From JAAFIP01 sp043721235 (GTDB lineage: Bacteria > Pseudomonadota > Gammaproteobacteria > Burkholderiales > Burkholderiaceae_C): a stretch of 11,832 nucleotides of DNA. The translations under genes and the position numbers were made by a program. The stretch spans positions 1 through 11,832 of the forward strand of contig JAYSRE010000077.1 in the NCBI GenBank assembly GCA_043721235.1. The letters run 5' to 3'. Positions 6,925 through 11,832 of this stretch are shown here, one piece after another (position 1 is the first letter of the stretch; every line of letters begins with the position of its first letter). The notes below the pieces were generated by a model. That model was not told the DNA's origin. It ran no database searches and worked only from the letters and a program-made list of their open reading frames with translations.

Positions 6925-6930
6925 AGGAGA
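6925..6930 (+). promoter_or_regulatory. Ribosome-binding site that fixes the aorC start
   Basis: AGGAGA lies eight bases before ATG 6939. The protein from this ATG begins directly with the FAD-binding beta strand, so translation from the upstream in-frame ATG (6840) is unlikely. Confidence 0.75.
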
Positions 6931-6938
6931 TACCCAAA

Positions 6939-8249
6939 ATGCAGCAGATTAAAAAACACGTGATCATTGGCGCGGGTCCTGCAGGCGTGATTGCTGCAGA
7001 GATGATTCGCAAGCAAGCGCCACATGATGAGATCACCATCGTAGGTGAGGAAAAAGAAGCACCGTACTCGCGCATGGCCATTCCTTACTTGCTGGTAGGC
7101 AACGTGGCCGAGCCGGGCACGCATTTGCGCAAAAGCGCCACCCATTTCTCAGATTTAAAGATCAATGTGGTTCAGGCCCAAGCAAATGCTTTACGTGCAG
7201 CTACTAAAACCATAGTGCTTAACAATGGCCAAAGTCTAAGCTATGACTGCCTGCTGGTGGCCACAGGCTCTACCCCCATGCGCCCGCCCATACCCGGTAT
7301 CGACTTGCCTCACATTTACAGCTGCTGGACGTTGGCAGATGCCCGCGCCATCATGGACAAGGTCAAACCCGGTTCGCGCGTGCTGCAAATGGGCGCAGGT
7401 TTTATTGGCTGCATCATCATGGAGGCACTAGCGGCGCGTATTCAAACGCACAAAACGGGCAAGCTAACCATTGTGGAAATGGGCGACCGCATGGTACCGC
7501 GCATGATGGGCCCCGCTGCGGGCGGCATGATTAAAAGTTGGGTGCAAAGCAAAGGCGTGGATGTGCACACCGGTGCCAAGGTGGAGTCGATTACCCAAAA
7601 CGGCGCAGCCTTGGTGGCCAAGCTGTCCACAGGGCAGAGCATTGAGGTCGATGTAATCATCAGTGCCACAGGGGTTAAGCCCACCATTGGTTTTTTGAAA
7701 GACTCCGGCATTACCTGCAAAACAGGGGTGCTGACGGACGACCATATGCAAACCAATGTCCAAGGCGTGTACGCCGCAGGCGACTGCGCCGAGGCGTATG
7801 ACCACTTTACCGGTGCGCAGGTGGTTAGCGCAATTCAGCCCAACGCAGCTGACCAAGCCCGCGTGGCAGCGCTGAACATGGTAGGCCAGCATGCCAGCTT
7901 AAAGCAAGTAACGCAGATCAACGTGCTAGACACGCTGGGCTTGGTGTCTACCAGCTTTGGCAATTGGCAAGGGGTGCCTGGTGGTGAGCAGATTGAGCTA
8001 AAAGATGATGCCCAGCACAAGCTGCTGAGCATGCAGTTTAAAGGCGACGTCTTGGTGGGCTGCAACAGCATTGGCTGGACTAACCACGTAGGCGCACTGC
8101 GCGGCTTGGTGGAAGGCAAGGTCAAACTTGGCGAGTGGAAACAGCGGCTGCAAGCCGACCCTTCCCAGCTCATGGCGGCCTATTTGGCCACAGCACAAGC
8201 CCAAGGCCAGTGGAGCGGAGCGGCTGACGTAGCGCGGCGCGGCAACTGA
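6939..8249 (+). CDS. aorC: FAD-dependent pyridine-nucleotide oxidoreductase subunit (AorC-like)
   Basis: A 436-residue flavoprotein of the NADH-oxidase/ferredoxin-reductase fold. In the Aromatoleum enzyme the equivalent AorC passes electrons between the AorAB iron-sulfur chain and NAD(H). The FAD-binding loop GAGPAG is at residues 11-16, the EEKEAPYSRMAIPYLL segment follows, ATGSTP is at the interdomain hinge, the second dinucleotide fold GAGFIG is at 152-157, and the second FAD contact GVYAAGDC is at 276-283. No CxxC redox disulfide is seen near the first domain, so it is not a disulfide reductase. The start is ATG 6939, set by its Shine-Dalgarno and the fold; an extra 33-residue extension from 6840 is open but unsupported. 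It follows aorB after a T-tailed hairpin and ends 14 bases before the MoaD-like gene. Confidence 0.88.
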   Translation: MQQIKKHVIIGAGPAGVIAAEMIRKQAPHDEITIVGEEKEAPYSRMAIPYLLVGNVAEPGTHLRKSATHFSDLKINVVQAQANALRAATKTIVLNNGQSLSYDCLLVATGSTPMRPPIPGIDLPHIYSCWTLADARAIMDKVKPGSRVLQMGAGFIGCIIMEALAARIQTHKTGKLTIVEMGDRMVPRMMGPAAGGMIKSWVQSKGVDVHTGAKVESITQNGAALVAKLSTGQSIEVDVIISATGVKPTIGFLKDSGITCKTGVLTDDHMQTNVQGVYAAGDCAEAYDHFTGAQVVSAIQPNAADQARVAALNMVGQHASLKQVTQINVLDTLGLVSTSFGNWQGVPGGEQIELKDDAQHKLLSMQFKGDVLVGCNSIGWTNHVGALRGLVEGKVKLGEWKQRLQADPSQLMAAYLATAQAQGQWSGAADVARRGN

Positions 8250-8263
8250 GGCTGGGCACATTT

Positions 8264-8518
8264 GTGAAAATCACCCTGAAACTTTTTGCCTCGCTTACCG
8301 ACTATTTGCCCACTGCCGACCGCAGCAGCAACATTACCCAGCTGGATATTGCCCCTGAGGCCAGCATTTTGCAGATCATTGAGCCCTTTGGGATGCCGCA
8401 CAAGCTGGTGCATTTGGTGCTGATCAATGGCACCTATGTAGACCCCGACAAACGCGCTACCCGCACGCTGCAAGAGGGCGACGTGCTGGCCATCTGGCCA
8501 CCCATAGCCGGTGGCTAG
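8264..8518 (+). CDS. MoaD/ThiS-family sulfur carrier protein, dedicated AOR accessory
   Basis: An 84-residue ubiquitin-fold protein ending in Ala-Gly-Gly, with the C-terminal PPIAGG typical of MoaD/ThiS carriers. The terminal glycine would be adenylated and thiocarboxylated, then donate sulfur to make the dithiolene of the pterin cofactor. VxLINGTYVDPDKRATRTLQ-type segments in the middle (NGTYVD, LQEGDVLAIWPP) match the family. The start is GTG 8264, 14 bases after aorC; the only nearby purine stretch, GAGG at 8248-8251, is rather far away. Its place at the end of an AOR operon suggests it serves tungstopterin/molybdopterin synthesis for AorB, perhaps replacing or adding to the housekeeping MoaD. 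In Aromatoleum a MoaD-like gene also follows aorC (recalled as aorD). Thiamine ThiS is less likely in this setting. Confidence 0.85.
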   Translation: MKITLKLFASLTDYLPTADRSSNITQLDIAPEASILQIIEPFGMPHKLVHLVLINGTYVDPDKRATRTLQEGDVLAIWPPIAGG

Positions 8519-8523
8519 GATTA

Positions 8524-8571
8524 CTATTAAAAATATAGCTGCTAATGCAGTATTTCCTTGGGCGATAAGCC
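8524..8571 (+). repeat. Dispersed short repeat, copy B, between MoaD-like gene and 8585 gene
   Basis: This noncoding copy starts 6 bases after the MoaD-like stop codon. It is about 75% identical over 44 bases to copy A in the hydratase gene. It can fold GCTGC (8538-8542) with GCAGT (8547-8551, one G-T pair) and GGC (8561-8563) with GCC (8569-8571). It separates the AOR genes from the downstream small gene and supplies its 5' leader. It probably spread as a short intergenic repeat; a role in mRNA processing or stability is possible but unproven. Confidence 0.7.
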
Positions 8572-8584
8572 ACTTTTGCTTAAA

Positions 8585-8923
8585 ATGCAGTCTTTCTACC
8601 TTGAGAAGTTTGACCGAGAGATGGGTTGCACGGTAGCCGAATGGCGCATGTGGCTTCCTGCTGCCATGGGCGTTGCAGTGTGGTCACTCCAGCCCCAAAG
8701 CACCACCGACTTGGACGGCGCAAACGGTGCGCTGCAAGCCCGCATCCCAGCGGTGCCAGGCGGAGCATTGCAGATTACTTGGCGCGCGGGTGCGCCGCGC
8801 CGCATAGCCTTGTTTAGCCTGCCGTGCCTGCATGTAGGCTTTGCCTTTAGTGGTGTGGACGATGCCCAGCGCTATGCATTTATGAAGCGTTTTGACCTGT
8901 ACATGCAGCGCGGCGGTGGTTAA
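8585..8923 (+). CDS. Small protein of unknown function following the AOR operon
   Basis: A 112-residue protein that I cannot assign to a named family. It begins MQSFYLEKFDREMGCT, has an aromatic-rich first third (EWRMWLPAAMG), a middle with alternating beta-like stretches (GALQITWRAGAPRRIALFSLP), and a C-terminal DAQRYAFMKRFDLYMQRGGG. No signal peptide or membrane helix is visible; it reads as a compact soluble alpha/beta protein. ATG 8585 is preferred because the frame upstream (TTG 8558) runs into the dispersed repeat and adds only repeat-encoded residues. No strong Shine-Dalgarno is seen. It lies 66 bases after the MoaD-like gene on the same strand, so it may be cotranscribed and be an AOR-related accessory, or simply a neighbour. 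I have an impression, not a check, that similar proteins occur in other Burkholderiales. Confidence 0.75.
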   Translation: MQSFYLEKFDREMGCTVAEWRMWLPAAMGVAVWSLQPQSTTDLDGANGALQARIPAVPGGALQITWRAGAPRRIALFSLPCLHVGFAFSGVDDAQRYAFMKRFDLYMQRGGG

Positions 8924-8957
8924 CCGGGCTGCCACAGCTGCCTGGTAAATGGGCCAT

Positions 8958-8972
8958 GTATGACTAATTTCA
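8958..8972 (+). promoter_or_regulatory. 15-base motif GTATGACTAATTTCA upstream of the two-component genes
   Basis: It lies 48 bases before the response regulator's ATG (9021), in a 97-base intergenic gap. The identical 15 bases recur at 11497, and the following bases (G-x-TGG-x-A-x-GC pattern) are also similar. An exact 15-base match is unlikely by chance in 12 kb. It may be a promoter element or response-regulator binding site; this is inference. Confidence 0.45.
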
Positions 8973-9020
8973 GGGTGGTAAGCGATTGCGCAGTACGGGG
9001 CTCTTGTGTACCCTAGTGCA

Positions 9021-9644
9021 ATGACTACTACGCTGCCCCCGCTGACTGCCTCTGTTTTGGTGGCCGATGACCATGCCTTGGTGCGCGATGGGCTCAAACT
9101 GCTGATCACAGGCGTGTGGCCGCAAGCCCAGTTTTTGGATGCCTACGATGCACAGTCGCTGTTTAGCCGCGCGGCCCGCAAACCACCGCCCTGTTTGGCC
9201 CTGGTCGATCTGAACATGCCCGGCATGGACAAGGGGGCACGTTTGACCGAGCTGGCCCGCGCGCACCCGCAATTGCCCGTGGTAGTGGTGTCAGCCCTGA
9301 CATCGCCCGACACCGTGCGCCGTGCCTTGGCACTTGGCAATGTGTGGGCCTTTGTACCTAAAAGCTCCCCTGCCGAGCACATGCGCGCGGCTATGCGGTC
9401 TGCGCTGTTGGGCATAAAGTTAAGTTTTGCGCCGCCTGAGGCAACTGTCAGCCCCGAATTGCTGCTTCACCCCCGCTTGGAAGAAATCCGCGTGCTGCTG
9501 CGCCAAGGCATGAGCAACAAAATGATTGCCAGCCAACTGGGCATCACCGAGGGTACTGTTAAAAACTACATGAGCGATATCTTCAAAGCGCTCAATGTGT
9601 CTAACCGTACCCAGGCAGCGCGGTTTGACAGTGACAGCGCTTGA
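9021..9644 (+). CDS. LuxR/NarL-type two-component response regulator
   Basis: A 207-residue DNA-binding response regulator. The receiver domain covers about 10-125: acidic pair D16-D17, phosphoacceptor D63 in ALVDLNMPG, the switch residue region VVVSAL, and the conserved lysine in AFVPKSSP. A LuxR-type helix-turn-helix follows at about 145-200 (LLRQGMSNKMIASQLGITEGTVKNYMSDI in shortened form: GMSNKMIASQLGI, EGTVKNYMSDIFKALNV). ATG 9021 is chosen over GTG 9006, which would add five residues before the receiver fold; neither has a clear ribosome-binding site. Its stop overlaps the kinase start by one base (TGATG), so the two are translationally coupled and probably form a cognate pair. It may bind the 15-base motif upstream of itself. 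Target genes are unknown. Confidence 0.9.
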   Translation: MTTTLPPLTASVLVADDHALVRDGLKLLITGVWPQAQFLDAYDAQSLFSRAARKPPPCLALVDLNMPGMDKGARLTELARAHPQLPVVVVSALTSPDTVRRALALGNVWAFVPKSSPAEHMRAAMRSALLGIKLSFAPPEATVSPELLLHPRLEEIRVLLRQGMSNKMIASQLGITEGTVKNYMSDIFKALNVSNRTQAARFDSDSA

Positions 9645-11446
9645 TGGCCGGCCCTGCAACTTCGATGCCCATCGACCCAGATCGCCCCGACCCAGAGGAC
9701 GTACCCTTTGCGGGCACGGTGTTTGCAGGGCTGCGCGCCTGCGAAGTACTGGGTGCGCTGATGTTTGCCACGGTGTTGCCTTGGTGGCAGCCACTGGTGT
9801 GGTGGATGTTGGTGGCGAGTACCGGCAGTTGGCGTTCTTGGTATGTACATACCCAGCGCTTCAAAAAGCAAGACGCTGCACAGCGCAGGCAAATCTACCG
9901 CCAGTCGGTCTGGCTGATGATGCTGTGCGTGGGCAGTGCATGGTATTTTCTGTACCTGCCAGGCAATATGGTCATGCAGATGGTGCTGGGCGTGTATTTG
10001 CTGGGCAGTGCTGCGCTGGTGGCGCTGCGCACTGGAGGTGACTTTGTGCGCGCTACGGTGGCCGTGTGCTTGGTGCTGTTGCCAACCTCACTGCGCTTTT
10101 TGGTAGACGGATTTTCTGGCAATTTGCTGGCTTTGCTGTCGGGGGCAGGAGGCCTTATGTTTGCGCTCACGCTATCGTCCATGTCGCGTTTGCAAGAGCG
10201 TGCCCTAGCCTACCAGTATGAACTGCGCCAACGCGCTGAGCTGGCGGTAGATGCCGTTGCGGGCGTGAGCTTGAGCAAGTCGCGGTTTTTTGCTGCGGTA
10301 AGCCACGACCTACGCCAGCCAGTGCACGCGATTGGCCTGTACCTAGACCCGCTGATCACTCTGGCTGACCAGGCGCAAGACCCGGTGGCCCAGCGCGCCG
10401 CCCAAGGTATTCGCCAGTCGTGGCGGGCGCTGGACGACTTGCTGTCCCAGGTGCTCGACCTGACCCGTATGGACTCAGGCTCTTTGCAAGCGCAGACCGA
10501 ACTGGTGGAGCTGGCCCCACTGGTGCGCGACTGTGTGGTGCAGCACAGCGCAGCAGCAGAGCGTGAGGGTATTCGCATCGTGGCCTTGGTGGGAACAGGG
10601 CGTTTTGCCGTGGCTGATGCGCTTATGCTCAAGCGCGTGCTGTCTAATTTACTGGACAATGCACTGAAGTTTTCACCGTCAAACCGGTGTGTGGTGATTG
10701 CGCTGCGCCCTGCTGTGGGCCATTGGCGGCTGCAGGTGCGTGATGCGGGCTTGGGAATTGCGCCCGAGGCGCAAATCAAAATATTTGAAGAGTTTGTGCA
10801 GCTGAACAACGAGGAGCGCGACCGCAGGCGAGGCTTGGGGCTGGGGCTGGCAATTTCTAAACGCTTCGTCACTTTGATGGGTGGCACCATCGGTGTACGT
10901 TCCGCGCTGGGGCAGGGCTGCTGCATGACCGTGACGCTGGTGCAAGCACATGCGGGTAACGGCCATTTACCGCTGTACCAACCGCATGCATCACAAGGTT
11001 TTTTGGCCCAAGGACAAACACCGCCTCCAGCTTGGGGCACAGACTCTGGCCCAAGCTCACTTCCCTTTGAGCCTTCATTGCCAGCGCCCCTGGGAGGGCC
11101 TTGGCTGGCGCAGGATGTTTTGCTGGTGGAAGACGACCATTTGGTAAGCGCTGCCATGTGCCAGCTACTGGAGTTATGGGGCATGCAGGTGCGCCATGTA
11201 GAAACGGCTGCAGACGCACTTCGGGCATCGGCGTTTGGCCAGATCGCGGTATGCGACGTGCGCTTGCCTGGTGGGGCATCTGGCTTGGATGTGGCGGTGC
11301 AACTGCGTGCACTGGGTAAAAAAGTGCTGCTCATGACGGGCGAGACCGACATGGCCGTGCGCACAGCCGCTGCCAACCAAGGCATATTGCTGTTGGTTAA
11401 GCCTGTGTCTAGCGCTAAGCTAAAGGCCGCTTTGGCCAGTCTTTAG
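9644..11446 (+). CDS. Membrane-bound hybrid sensor histidine kinase with C-terminal receiver
   Basis: A 600-residue inner-membrane kinase. Roughly residues 24-180 hold about five or six hydrophobic helices with short loops and no sizeable periplasmic domain, so it may sense a signal within the membrane or from a partner. A short coiled linker (about 181-210) leads to the phosphoacceptor domain, with H221 in SHDLRQP. The ATPase domain follows with N-box NLLDNALKFS, G1 DAGLGIA and G2 RGLGLGLAIS. A linker of about 50 Pro/Gly-rich residues leads to a C-terminal receiver (about 487-598) with phosphoacceptor D538 in VCDVRLPGG and the conserved lysine in LLVKPVS. ATG 9644 overlaps the regulator's stop; TTG 9641 is an alternative one codon earlier. 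The built-in receiver suggests phosphate sink or regulation of kinase output, since the partner regulator has its own receiver. The signal is unknown. Confidence 0.9.
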   Translation: MAGPATSMPIDPDRPDPEDVPFAGTVFAGLRACEVLGALMFATVLPWWQPLVWWMLVASTGSWRSWYVHTQRFKKQDAAQRRQIYRQSVWLMMLCVGSAWYFLYLPGNMVMQMVLGVYLLGSAALVALRTGGDFVRATVAVCLVLLPTSLRFLVDGFSGNLLALLSGAGGLMFALTLSSMSRLQERALAYQYELRQRAELAVDAVAGVSLSKSRFFAAVSHDLRQPVHAIGLYLDPLITLADQAQDPVAQRAAQGIRQSWRALDDLLSQVLDLTRMDSGSLQAQTELVELAPLVRDCVVQHSAAAEREGIRIVALVGTGRFAVADALMLKRVLSNLLDNALKFSPSNRCVVIALRPAVGHWRLQVRDAGLGIAPEAQIKIFEEFVQLNNEERDRRRGLGLGLAISKRFVTLMGGTIGVRSALGQGCCMTVTLVQAHAGNGHLPLYQPHASQGFLAQGQTPPPAWGTDSGPSSLPFEPSLPAPLGGPWLAQDVLLVEDDHLVSAAMCQLLELWGMQVRHVETAADALRASAFGQIAVCDVRLPGGASGLDVAVQLRALGKKVLLMTGETDMAVRTAAANQGILLLVKPVSSAKLKAALASL

Positions 11447-11496
11447 TGGCCAAATCAGGCACTGTTTTTAAAAACTGGCACTGCAGAGCCCATCGG

Positions 11497-11511
11497 GTAT
11501 GACTAATTTCA
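11497..11511 (+). promoter_or_regulatory. Second exact copy of the 15-base motif GTATGACTAATTTCA
   Basis: It lies in the 160-base gap after the kinase gene, 95 bases before the start of the gene at 11607. The identity with 8958-8972 and the similar bases that follow suggest that both transcription units share a regulator or promoter type. Confidence 0.45.
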
Positions 11512-11561
11512 TGTTGGCACGCCGGTGAAACGGGTGCAAACTTCATGCTTGTGTCATTTAA

Positions 11562-11576
11562 CCCAGTCACACTGGG
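11562..11576 (+). terminator. Small hairpin CCCAGT-N3-ACTGGG followed by CTTTTA
   Basis: A perfect 6-bp stem with a 3-base loop and a short T-rich tail (11578-11581), 116 bases after the kinase stop and 30 bases before the ATG at 11607. It could be a weak terminator of the kinase operon. If the 11497 motif marks a promoter, it would instead sit in the 5' leader of the next gene. Confidence 0.35.
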
Positions 11577-11606
11577 CTTTTACTGCTGTATACCCACAAC
11601 CTCGCC

Positions 11607-11832
11607 ATGCGCTACGACAAAGACTCTGAACCCGCGCAAAACCTGGGCCTGCGTGAAGTACTCGACACTGCCCAATGCGCCCAGTTGGTGGACCTGTGGG
11701 TGCGCAGACACAGCCTGTGCGCGCTAGACATTGGCAAAATGTACGACCTGGTCAGCCGCTCATTACAGCGCTGCAATCCGCCCGAACTTAACCTGCTGGG
11801 CGAAGGCCGCCAAGAGCTGATTGCGCAGTTTA
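11607..11832 (+). CDS. Unidentified protein, 3' end outside window
   Basis: An open frame of 75 complete codons runs from ATG 11607 off the right edge. I do not recognise the family. The segment begins MRYDKDSEPAQNLGLREVL, continues with helix-like stretches (CAQLVDLWVRRHSLCALDIGK, broken here as CAQLVDLWVRRH and SLCALDIGKMYDLVSR), and ends in a Leu- and Glu-rich part (PELNLLGEGRQELIAQF). It is predicted soluble, with no signal peptide or membrane segment in the visible part. The frame is closed by a stop at 11559-11561, so 11607 is the only ATG start available; no good ribosome-binding site is seen. Codon use matches the neighbours and there are no stops, which supports a real gene. The upstream 15-base motif shared with the two-component operon suggests co-regulation. 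Confidence 0.6.
   Translation, partial: MRYDKDSEPAQNLGLREVLDTAQCAQLVDLWVRRHSLCALDIGKMYDLVSRSLQRCNPPELNLLGEGRQELIAQF

Larger units (their letters stand above)
6791..6938 (+). other. Intergenic region aorB-aorC holding two hairpins
   Basis: This 148-base gap is much larger than other gaps in the operon. It contains a small 6-bp hairpin (GGCTGC 6834-6839 with GCAGCC 6842-6847) and then the strong T-tailed hairpin at 6884-6918. The frame of aorC stays open through it back to 6840, but that upstream part has no family match and would include the hairpin. Confidence 0.6.

Noticed and set aside
6840..6938. Extended N-terminus for aorC from ATG 6840.
   Set aside because: The added 33 residues are encoded by the terminator-like hairpin region and have no place in the flavoprotein fold. 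ATG 6939 has an excellent ribosome-binding site and begins at the FAD-binding strand.
8505..8517. TAGCC-GGT-GGCTA hairpin at the end of the MoaD-like gene as a terminator.
   Set aside because: It is only 5 bp, has no T-run, and is a by-product of the codons for the conserved Ile-Ala-Gly-Gly end plus stop.
10210..11385. Long open frame (about 390 codons) on the - strand opposite the histidine kinase.
   Set aside because: It lies entirely antisense to a kinase with all its motifs, its translation is Ser/Pro/Arg-rich without recognisable domains, and it is typical of GC-rich shadow frames.
11514..11530. Sigma-54-like promoter (TTGGCACG).
   Set aside because: The -24 half looks good, but the -12 half (TTGC) is missing at the required spacing. 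No AAA+ activator is encoded in the window.
11545..11727. Short frame starting at ATG 11545.
   Set aside because: It overlaps the longer open frame from 11607 in another phase, spans the intergenic hairpin, and its translation is low-complexity and Thr/Cys-rich without motifs.

Overview
The window looks like a chromosomal piece of a betaproteobacterium, most likely Burkholderiales and probably Comamonadaceae (Rhodoferax/Polaromonas-like). The reasons are a Bug-type binding protein beside a malonyl-CoA synthetase, the GC-rich codon use, and a short dispersed repeat of the kind I associate with comamonad genomes. The lineage is inferred from recognition; no search was run. I see no tRNA, rRNA, CRISPR array, insertion sequence or prophage gene.

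Region 1 (1-3057, + strand) reads as a carboxylate/acyl-CoA operon: the 3' part of a Bug/TctC periplasmic binding protein, an enoyl-CoA hydratase/isomerase family protein that overlaps it by 8 bases, and malonyl-CoA synthetase (matB). The hydratase gene carries an in-frame copy, and possibly a second fragment, of a repeat that recurs in noncoding DNA at 8524.

Region 2 (3122-4252, - strand, convergent with matB) is a GAF/Fis-type regulator of AcoR-like build that lacks the sigma-54-contacting AAA+ domain. It is divergent from region 3 across a 185-base intergenic region holding two inverted repeats.

Region 3 (4438-8518, + strand) is an aldehyde ferredoxin oxidoreductase operon of the aorABC type known from Aromatoleum. 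It comprises a 16-cysteine polyferredoxin (aorA), a tungsten/molybdenum-bis-pterin catalytic subunit (aorB), an FAD/NAD(P)-binding oxidoreductase (aorC) and a MoaD/ThiS-like sulfur carrier. A strong terminator-like hairpin with a T-run lies between aorB and aorC. It could make aorAB transcripts outnumber aorC, which would fit the published picture of Aromatoleum AOR as an AorAB filament capped by few AorC. A small conserved-looking protein of unknown function (8585-8923) follows, separated from aorD by a repeat copy.

Region 4 (9021-11446, + strand) is a two-component pair: a LuxR/NarL-type response regulator, then a membrane-bound hybrid histidine kinase overlapping it by one base. A 15-base sequence is repeated exactly upstream of the pair and again downstream of it, ahead of an unidentified gene that runs off the right edge (11607-11832).

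How it may fit together: the regulator at 3122-4252 probably controls the AOR operon. AorB would interconvert aldehydes and carboxylic acids, AorA would wire the electrons, AorC would exchange them with NAD(H), and the MoaD-like protein would supply sulfur for pterin cofactor assembly. No evidence in the sequence links the two-component system or the malonate genes to AOR beyond adjacency.
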